Source: Laccaria trichodermophora (taxonomy: Eukaryota; Basidiomycota; Agaricomycetes; Agaricales; Hydnangiaceae). From it: 64,000 bases of DNA. Under the pieces are notes generated by a model that did no database searches, had not been told where the DNA came from, and was given only the letters and a program-made list of their open reading frames with translations. The position numbers and the translations under genes were made by a program. The DNA lies in NCBI GenBank assembly GCA_018417955.1, contig JACTVC010000011.1:804262-868261 (forward strand), given 5' to 3'. Positions 57,405 through 64,000 of this stretch are shown here, piece after piece. How positions within the stretch are numbered: position 1 is the first letter of the stretch; each line of letters opens with the position of its first letter.

Positions 57405-60400
57405 GTTATTTCGTCCGATGAACAGTTCTTCTGTTCAGCCCCGGTCTCCATTGGAACAACTTCCATGACATGCACGATGCGCGGTTGATCGTACCTGAGT
57501 TGGCAGGCATAGCTGATCCATGTCTTAGGGTTTGATATGCGCGTTCTGCACGCTGCAGGCACCCTAGGTTTGTTATTATCGCTACTAGGAACTACCGTAT
57601 CCCGATCGCTAGTCGACAATGCCGATTCCACTGGATGGGTTCCTGTGCCAAGTACTCTTGTCGTTCCTGTCTCCAGTGACTGTGTTAAGGTACGCCTGAT
57701 ATCTTGTTCTCCACACGGTGTAGAGGCTCGTGTAAGTTCGGGTCTCGCGGTGGGGTTTACCAAATTTTTAGAAGCTTCTGATTCGGCTCCCTTGCACATC
57801 CGAGTTCTGCAAGGGTGGAGGGTGATAAGCTCCCTCGAGATTTGGAAGTCCTTAGGAGCTTGACTACACAAGGGTGCAGTCACTTCAGTCAAGTCTTTCA
57901 GCCCTTTTTCAAAGCATTTCGGTCTCATGGGAAGCTTCCTGACTTCTTTCCTAGCAGTTCCGCCGCCAGAGAGGGATCGCAATGGAGCTCTAACAGGCTT
58001 GTGGAATCCGATAGCCCTTGGAACGGGATTCATTCCATATGTCCACGTCGGTGCATTAATCTTCTGTATCAATTGATCAGAGACTTCCACCGGGTAGCGT
58101 CGTATCGCCAGATAGGACGTGGAAATCTCAGTTCGGCTCACACGAGAAGCTAGCGGTGGTATCGAGGTAAACCAATAATTCAGAATAAGACTTATTAGGA
58201 TTCGTAGAGCTTGCTCAATGGTCACGGTTACTTGGAAGGAATCTAGTGGCAGATTATGTTCGAAGTTATGTCTGGCAACGGTTCGTTTAGTCAAGTCCAA
58301 GTGTTCCCGTAGATGGGTCTTCGGGGCCTTATATACTGGCTCAATTGTAATCCAAGATCGATCAAGTCCGTTTTTCATTCGGGGTGAGAGCATTTCGCTT
58401 ATTTGCTCTAATGGGATCAGAATATGATTGTTCATGGTGAAGTCAAAGAGTTCAAGGATAGATCCCGTCGACGTGGTCGTAGGTCCCACTCGGTTGGGTA
58501 GATCCTTGACTTCCCCCTTGTCCCAGTAGACGGTGCTAAACTCGAATGAAATCTCCCACTCACTTCGAGCGCAATCCAGCTCATTCAAAGCTTCTGTTAG
58601 ATTTAATGAAGATGTCTGGGCTTCATTATCTTCGAAACTCAATTTAGCAAACATTGTCTGATTGCTCTTGTACCCCGTGGTTATTTGAGTAAGGTTTACT
58701 AACAGCATCCATGTTCCTTGTTTTGAGGCAGCGAGCTGCATCGCGCCCATGGTGGAAGACTTTCGATTGATCGTACTCTGGTCGATTGGTCTGGAATTAC
58801 AACTAATTGCACTAGCAAAGATGATGGGCAGATTAATCACACCCTCATTGGGGGCAGGCAAGTAATGTGAATTTGGTGAAGTAATGGGGTTCAAGTGCAT
58901 CCCTTCTAATTTCGTAACGTCCAGGGAGTGGAAACTCGTCCGCTCAGGCCTGTATAGGGGCACATGATCCTTATTCGAGGAGGTAGCGACCTTAAGATCC
59001 CAGGGAACCATATGAGACTCGGACATGATCTCGTGTTCTTCTGGTGTTGTTTCCAACTCGTCTTTTTCCTCGATTTGGCTTGACGCAGACACTCGGGGTT
59101 CATCACGTATACTGGCGTGGATAGTTGCACCCATGGCTGTGGTTTGATTGATGTCGGTAGGGTGAGATTTCCAAGCTATTCTGCTGGAATCGTTTGGATC
59201 GGGGTAGTTCGCGCTCTGACGAGCAGCGAGAGTTGTGTCAGTGTTTTCACCAACCGTGGATATTTGATTTCCGTTCCGAGGGGCAGTAGGTTTGAAGGAT
59301 GTTCCTTCAAAGGCTATGGTATCCCAGGAATAGGGATCTAAGAGTACGGGTCTCGCTACAATTAGGAGAGTGTGATTTGCGAGGATATCACCCTCCAAGT
59401 CCCAGAAGATCTCATGGAACTCATCCAAGTCCTCACACTCTACCGTCGCCATTTCCAACTCGCCTTCTTTCTTGAATTGAATAGACAAAGATACTAGTGC
59501 CCTGTCCCTTTCGATTCCACATTGAGCCGTGGCATCTGCAGCGGTGAGCTGTTCTTTGCTGATGGCGAAGGATTCCTCAGACATATTGCTGGGAGCAATC
59601 GGTTTGGGGAGGCTCGAGCTCTTCTGATTAGCGGTCGCCTCAATCGAGTCCTTGCCTGACACAGGCGTTCGCTCCGTGCCTCGGGAAGTGAAGTGATTCA
59701 GGGATGGGCCTGCTGAACCAAAGTCGAACCGCAAGTACGGTTCTGGAGGTAAGGGGTCGGATAGAGGGGAGGGGCTGCTGCTCATGAGGAAAGCGGTTTT
59801 GGGATCATATTCTTCTTCCGTTGCCGCTCCATCTCCCTTTTCCTTCCTGGTAGTCGACAGATTTACGAGATCACGACTCACAGAGTAGTCGGCGTGGCGC
59901 GCGCTCTCAAGAGCAGTGAGTGACTTGATTGTGCCCTTATCAGGCGCAGGCATCGAGTTCGCGTTTTCGTGGACGGCGCGGTCCAAAAGGGCTGTCGAAT
60001 TCCTTTGGTATGGTAGGGAAGTGGTTTGTCGGCAGTTGCCAGGTCTGATCAGAGGCTCGGATAGATGGTCAGGACGTAGGCACAGTGGGAGCTCCTCAGA
60101 ATTCCCGGTTGCCTGAGTCATCCAAGCTGGGAAAGTCCTGTTGCTCAAGACTCGGTTCTTGTAGTTACTCGCGTGCTTGTGGCAGACGTAGCTTGCATCA
60201 TTTGTGAGGGACAATATAAAACTTTTGTCTAGAAGGTTGGGCAAGGTCAGAGCTGAGTCGTTGCTGTTCCACCAAAATGTTTTACTGTCTCCGAAAGCAG
60301 TGTGAAATCGTGCTAACGAAGGTCTAAAAATGATGTGGTCGGCCTGATAGTCATCTTCCCATAGCATAGTTGAGGGCAACCAGCTGTCGTCCAATTGAAG

Positions 60401-61282
60401 GTCGTCGCCACCCTCAAAAGCTGCGAGATCTCGCGCTAACGATGTTTCAAGGATAGATTCACTGAGTGGGTTGATGGTTGGCTCGTCTTCGTATGGTTGA
60501 GGGATTACATAGATGATAGGGCATAGACAGAGAGGAAATACCTCAGGGAATACGACCGCTTGGACTGTCGTAGGTGTAGAGACGTCGTCTGTCGTGGCCG
60601 AGTTGCTACCCTCGAGAGCAGCAGGTAGTCGCGATGACGAGGGTATGGAAGAAGTAGAGTCGACATCCATCGCGGCTAAGTCGTTATTCTCAGAAGCAGC
60701 GGGTAAGCGCGCTAACGAGGATAAGGAAGGTGTAGAATTGATGTTCATCCTAGACAGGTCATTACCCTCGAAAGCAGCGGGTATTTGCGCTATCGTGGGT
60801 ATGGGAGACATAGAGTTGTCGTTTGTCACGTCTGAGTCGTGGTCCTCGAGAGCGGCGGGCGTTCGCGCTGGCGCGGGTAAGAGAAAAACAAGGTCGTTGC
60901 CCTTGTTAGCAGCGGATGTTCGCGCTAACATGGGTAAGGGAGAGACAAGGTCATTGCCCTTGTCAGCAGCGGATGTTCGCGCTAACATGGGTAAGGGAGA
61001 GATGGAGTCGTAATCCGTTATCGCTAAGCAGTGGCTCTTGGAAGCTGCGGATATTCGTGCTAGTGAGAGCATGGGACTACTATGAATGGGGGGATTGACT
61101 TCAGCACTGAGTTTTTCTGTCCTCAACGCTCCCCTCTCCCTTTCCCTCGTCCTCATCGGCTCTTCAATTTCGCGGCTGGCAGTACGATTCATCTGGTAGG
61201 GTAACGAAGTGATCTGCCTGCCACCTGGTTTGAATGGTGGTGTTTGGTGGTTAGGACGATGACGGGAAGGGGTTGGGATCAT
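57401..61282 (-). CDS. 1293-codon repeat-rich open frame of the gypsy-like element
   Basis: No domain recognised. Begins MIPTPSRHRPNHQTPPF at 61282. Residues about 70-240 contain tandem units with the pattern SPLPMLARTSAADKGNDL and SLARLPAASENNDLA. Two later segments of about 110 residues look duplicated (GELEMATVECEDLDEFHEIF and DELETTPEEHEIMSESHMVP). The C-terminal 300 residues have no low-complexity bias (DRSWITIEPVYKAPKTHLRE). In position it corresponds to gag plus spacer of the minus-strand gypsy element, yet Gag features (zinc knuckle CxxCxxxHxxxxC) are absent. Repeat units continue past the ATG to 61531, where the second element is inserted. Could also be an unrelated cellular gene. 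Confidence 0.45.
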   Translation of the reverse strand: MIPTPSRHRPNHQTPPFKPGGRQITSLPYQMNRTASREIEEPMRTRERERGALRTEKLSAEVNPPIHSSPMLSLARISAASKSHCLAITDYDSISPLPMLARTSAADKGNDLVSPLPMLARTSAANKGNDLVFLLPAPARTPAALEDHDSDVTNDNSMSPIPTIAQIPAAFEGNDLSRMNINSTPSLSSLARLPAASENNDLAAMDVDSTSSIPSSSRLPAALEGSNSATTDDVSTPTTVQAVVFPEVFPLCLCPIIYVIPQPYEDEPTINPLSESILETSLARDLAAFEGGDDLQLDDSWLPSTMLWEDDYQADHIIFRPSLARFHTAFGDSKTFWWNSNDSALTLPNLLDKSFILSLTNDASYVCHKHASNYKNRVLSNRTFPAWMTQATGNSEELPLCLRPDHLSEPLIRPGNCRQTTSLPYQRNSTALLDRAVHENANSMPAPDKGTIKSLTALESARHADYSVSRDLVNLSTTRKEKGDGAATEEEYDPKTAFLMSSSPSPLSDPLPPEPYLRFDFGSAGPSLNHFTSRGTERTPVSGKDSIEATANQKSSSLPKPIAPSNMSEESFAISKEQLTAADATAQCGIERDRALVSLSIQFKKEGELEMATVECEDLDEFHEIFWDLEGDILANHTLLIVARPVLLDPYSWDTIAFEGTSFKPTAPRNGNQISTVGENTDTTLAARQSANYPDPNDSSRIAWKSHPTDINQTTAMGATIHASIRDEPRVSASSQIEEKDELETTPEEHEIMSESHMVPWDLKVATSSNKDHVPLYRPERTSFHSLDVTKLEGMHLNPITSPNSHYLPAPNEGVINLPIIFASAISCNSRPIDQSTINRKSSTMGAMQLAASKQGTWMLLVNLTQITTGYKSNQTMFAKLSFEDNEAQTSSLNLTEALNELDCARSEWEISFEFSTVYWDKGEVKDLPNRVGPTTTSTGSILELFDFTMNNHILIPLEQISEMLSPRMKNGLDRSWITIEPVYKAPKTHLREHLDLTKRTVARHNFEHNLPLDSFQVTVTIEQALRILISLILNYWFTSIPPLASRVSRTEISTSYLAIRRYPVEVSDQLIQKINAPTWTYGMNPVPRAIGFHKPVRAPLRSLSGGGTARKEVRKLPMRPKCFEKGLKDLTEVTAPLCSQAPKDFQISRELITLHPCRTRMCKGAESEASKNLVNPTARPELTRASTPCGEQDIRRTLTQSLETGTTRVLGTGTHPVESALSTSDRDTVVPSSDNNKPRVPAACRTRISNPKTWISYACQLRYDQPRIVHVMEVVPMETGAEQKNCSSDEIT

Positions 61283-61531
61283 CTGTGAGGGCGGATTCTG
61301 ACTATCCAGGTCCTGACAAAGGCAGTTCTTCGTGTAACTACTGTGGGCATAGCTGTCGGTTGGGAGAGATAGTTTATTGGAAGTTGCTAGGGTTATTGCA
61401 GGCCGAGAATCATCGTCTGTCGTAGCCAGGCGGTTACCCCCGAAAGCAGCGGGTATCCGCGCTAACGTAGGGAAGGGAGAGGCAGAGTCGTTGCCCTCAA
61501 AAGCAGCGGGTGTTCGCGCTATCGAGGGTGT
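60595..61531 (-). repeat. Array of imperfect 60-75 base units
   Basis: On the plus strand the core GCAGCGGGTGTTCGCGCTA recurs with variants at about 60622, 60697, 60772, 60852, 60907, 60967, 61042, 61447 and 61507. The units at 60907 and 60967 are nearly identical. Encodes the LARTSAA units of the 1293-codon frame. Confidence 0.75.
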
Positions 61532-62259
61532 TGTTATGGTACTACCTATGTTATGGTACTACCCACTACATCCTTAGTAACTCTCCTTAATCTAGTCAAG
61601 CTTCAGTCTATGCCCTCTTAAAACCATTATCCTAAACTTAATTTCTTGTACATAAATTGTTAGTATCAAGTTGTCGAGGATATCTAAAGAACGTGTATGA
61701 TTGCAATACGACGCGACGCGTTATTTGGCAAACACAAGTTCGCCAAACAAGAAGCAGGACCAAACATCGTACAAAGGACACTTGATCCAGCAACCGTTGT
61801 AGAAAGAACTTGAATGCTATGGAAGGTTCCAAAACCTTCCTCCAGGATCTAGAATAGAAGAAGTTAGTATATAATACTCTTGTAAACTGAGCCATGGAAT
61901 TCATACTTACTTTACCCCACATTTTGAGTGACTTAAGATCTTGAATAAGACTTAGTTAGCTGTTACTTAAGTACGTGATAAAGCGTTAAGCTATCAACTA
62001 CTTAATCAGAACCGTTAAAGTCCGAGGACTAACGATTCCGATTGAACAGCGTTCTACGTCAAGCGTTCAGAACGTTACTCACTGGCGGACAGAGTCACGC
62101 TAAGACTCACGTGATTTAGGAATCATCATCACACTCGACTCAACTCTCTGACTCATCCACACGTTGAGGCCATACAACGTACGTTCATATTCAATCTCTG
62201 TAACTAACTAGTTTGTATTCACAGGAATACACCAACGCGCGAGTCGGCGAACTCTAACA
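61532..62259 (+). mobile_element. 5' LTR of a plus-strand Ty3/gypsy element
   Basis: Starts TGTTATGGTACTACC and ends CTCTAACA, so the ends form the inverted pair TGTTA...TAACA. About 728 bases. The start is duplicated 17 bases on (61549), so the border could be there. It cuts into the repeat array of the older element. A primer-binding-site candidate follows directly and gag starts 255 bases downstream. Confidence 0.75.
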
Positions 62260-62260
62260 T

Positions 62261-62276
62261 TGGTGGACACATTGGG
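62261..62276 (+). other. Primer-binding-site candidate
   Basis: TGGTGGACACATTGGG directly after the LTR, starting with TGG as expected for annealing to a tRNA 3' CCA end. The matching tRNA was not identified. Confidence 0.5.
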
Positions 62277-62514
62277 AAATTTCCCTACAATCGCGTGAAC
62301 ACCCGCATCATCGATCTCATAAATCAAGATCTCGGTAAAGTACAAGCACTCCCATCTCCGGCGGAACACGTTACGCCCACACGACCCATCTTATTCGTCA
62401 AGATCTCGGTAAACAACAAGGACTCCCATCTCCAGCGAAACACGCTGCATTTCTACGACTATCTTATCAAACATCTCGAACAGGATCATCCCCGTAAACC
62501 TTCATAAACGATCA
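62277..62514. other. Leader between primer-binding site and gag
   Basis: About 240 bases with a short direct repeat (AAGATCTCGGTAAA at 62327 and 62401). Probably untranslated leader with packaging signals. Confidence 0.4.
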
Positions 62515-64000
62515 ATGGAAGGTACAAAGAAGTCTACCGCTTCCGGGAGAAAAACTAATAACTCTCAATCAACAGGCATGATGAAAAACACAAGCAATAC
62601 CACTACTTTAGGAACAAGCAACACACCTCGCGGGAGGGAAGCAACGCTGGAGACAAATACGCAGAACACGTTCACGCCAGGTACGCCAGACATGCCTGAA
62701 GGGCTAGATTTCCCTGAAACATCCTCCTTTCAGACGGCGCAGGAACGGGATCAACAGATTCCCATCCCTGAAGTGACCGAGCCCGAGGACCCTGACATCG
62801 AGGATCTCGTTGAACTGGGCATACCGTTCAGCTTTGAAGAACTACCTGATCGAGGGTCATACAAGGAAGTATTGGTGAATTTTCCAGCCTGTATGCCTTT
62901 CTCTTCGTTCGGAGAAACCGTCACTGAGACCGGATTCGATAGATCGGAGAAAATCTTTGCATTGGCGGGACGACACCGACGAGCGTTACAATTAGGGGAA
63001 TCCGCCCTGCGTCGTCCAATCTACAGTTCTTATGGGAAGGTTATGTCTCGTAAAACTCGAAAAGATCTATTCAAGGAGGAAATGGAAATTTTGAAGGAGT
63101 TACTCTCGAACTTGTATCATTTTAACAACGGATCTGACGTAGCCGGATTCGCACTACAAAAGATCATTCTCGTCAATCTCAATCATAGACTCAAGTCACG
63201 ACGGAACGAAGCAGAGGAAGATTTGATAGCAAGTGGAGAAGGAGTTCCTCCTCTACCTAGGTGGGGTCCGAACGGTAAAGCTGACGAATTCTGGACCGCT
63301 AATGACTTCGAAATTTTAGGAGCTTGCTTCCGAAGGGAAGTCGAAAACTTTCTAAGTTATCTAGCAGAGCATCACGACTTTTCTAAAGGAAGGAAAGGTC
63401 GAAACCAGGAACAACGCATAACGGTAACAGGTAATCCTCATAGGAAATCCATAATCAACCCCCCAACGATTACCGCGGTAAGAAACCTTCAACCTGCATT
63501 TCTGGAAAACGAACCTGATAGTATTTCTGTACATCTAAAGAAATCCAGGACCCATTTTAATCTTCCGACGGCCAACATGAACACCTCAGTATTCGGCCAT
63601 CCGGCGCGGAATACCTCATCCCACGCGCTTAAGGAATTATTCGGCATTAAACCTTCTAGGAATTTAGAATCAGTACATGAATCTCTCAGCGGAGATGATG
63701 ATTCGGTAGAATCCCACTCGCATAAATCCGGAGAACAACCCCAACCTATGCAACGGCAAGGAGGCGGTGATCCTGGAGATTCGGATGGCGATGATAGCGA
63801 CAATGGGAAAGGGGGAAACGACCCTCGTAAAGGACCCAGGAAACCGTTCGTTCCCAACAACCCTAGAAAGAATCCGTTTAACACCATCGTGGAGGAAGGA
63901 AACGTTTCCGCTAATAAGCCGCCACCAGAACCACAATTCGACACTAAACTCAAGGTCGACGCAATACCCACCTGGGACGGTAATCCGGAAACTCTGAGAC
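62515..64000 (+). CDS. gag: Gag polyprotein of Ty3/gypsy element (runs off window)
   Basis: Open without a stop from ATG 62515 (MEGTKKSTASGRKTNNSQS) to the window end, 495 codons; a second ATG lies at 62578. Acidic N-terminus (EPEDPDIEDLVELGIPFSFE), then a helical stretch and a Gly/Asp-rich linker (QGGGDPGDSDGDDSDNGKGG). The last part reads DTKLKVDAIPTWDGNPETLR, the start of the conserved retrotransposon capsid domain (WDGNP, cf. retrotrans_gag). The sequence has no stop, and the LTR ends and primer site are well kept, so the element looks recent. The 3' half lies outside the window. Confidence 0.8.
   Translation, partial: MEGTKKSTASGRKTNNSQSTGMMKNTSNTTTLGTSNTPRGREATLETNTQNTFTPGTPDMPEGLDFPETSSFQTAQERDQQIPIPEVTEPEDPDIEDLVELGIPFSFEELPDRGSYKEVLVNFPACMPFSSFGETVTETGFDRSEKIFALAGRHRRALQLGESALRRPIYSSYGKVMSRKTRKDLFKEEMEILKELLSNLYHFNNGSDVAGFALQKIILVNLNHRLKSRRNEAEEDLIASGEGVPPLPRWGPNGKADEFWTANDFEILGACFRREVENFLSYLAEHHDFSKGRKGRNQEQRITVTGNPHRKSIINPPTITAVRNLQPAFLENEPDSISVHLKKSRTHFNLPTANMNTSVFGHPARNTSSHALKELFGIKPSRNLESVHESLSGDDDSVESHSHKSGEQPQPMQRQGGGDPGDSDGDDSDNGKGGNDPRKGPRKPFVPNNPRKNPFNTIVEEGNVSANKPPPEPQFDTKLKVDAIPTWDGNPETLR

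Overview
The window is nuclear DNA from a filamentous fungus, most likely a mushroom-forming basidiomycete (Agaricomycetes). The evidence is the dense, intron-rich gene layout (introns of about 45-70 bases with GTRNGY-type donors), the gene families present (DUF4470-MYND proteins, NADAR protein, TMEM135-like protein, expanded small paralogue families) and the Ty3/gypsy elements, whose Gag and Pol resemble those common in Agaricomycetes. No CRISPR array, rRNA or tRNA was recognised.

Left part (1-16 kb) is a tight run of single-copy housekeeping genes: a Nop12/RBM34 nucleolar RNA-binding protein, a tail-anchored coiled-coil protein, a large FG-repeat nucleoporin whose first exon adds a transmembrane segment, cytochrome b5, an RNase III with a dsRNA-binding domain, PAPS reductase (sulfate assimilation) and a TMEM135-like membrane protein.

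Middle part (16-36 kb) is richer in paralogues. It holds three tandem copies of an unrecognised family, with a 684-bp Tc1/mariner-type MITE between copies 2 and 3 and ACGCGT boxes upstream of each copy. Next come two tandem ITPase (Ham1) genes and three PaaI-like hotdog thioesterases with matching intron layouts. These are followed by a NADAR-domain protein, a LARP7/Pof8-like protein with an xRRM, a dead helicase fragment between 53-bp inverted repeats, and an omega-type glutathione transferase.

From 34.9 to 44.6 kb lies a three-copy array of DUF4470-MYND proteins: one decayed copy, one with a single-base frameshift and one intact. They are followed by two conserved genes, cullin-1 (SCF ubiquitin ligase) and the U5 snRNP 40-kDa WD40 protein.

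Right part (49-64 kb) is transposon territory: an LTR remnant, a tandem (ATACC)n tract, and a decayed minus-strand Ty3/gypsy element with its 3' LTR and polypurine tract. That element lacks the recognisable reverse-transcriptase YxDD core but keeps unusually long open frames, including a 1293-codon repeat-rich one. A second, fresher-looking plus-strand Ty3/gypsy element is inserted into its repeats; the window ends inside that element's gag.
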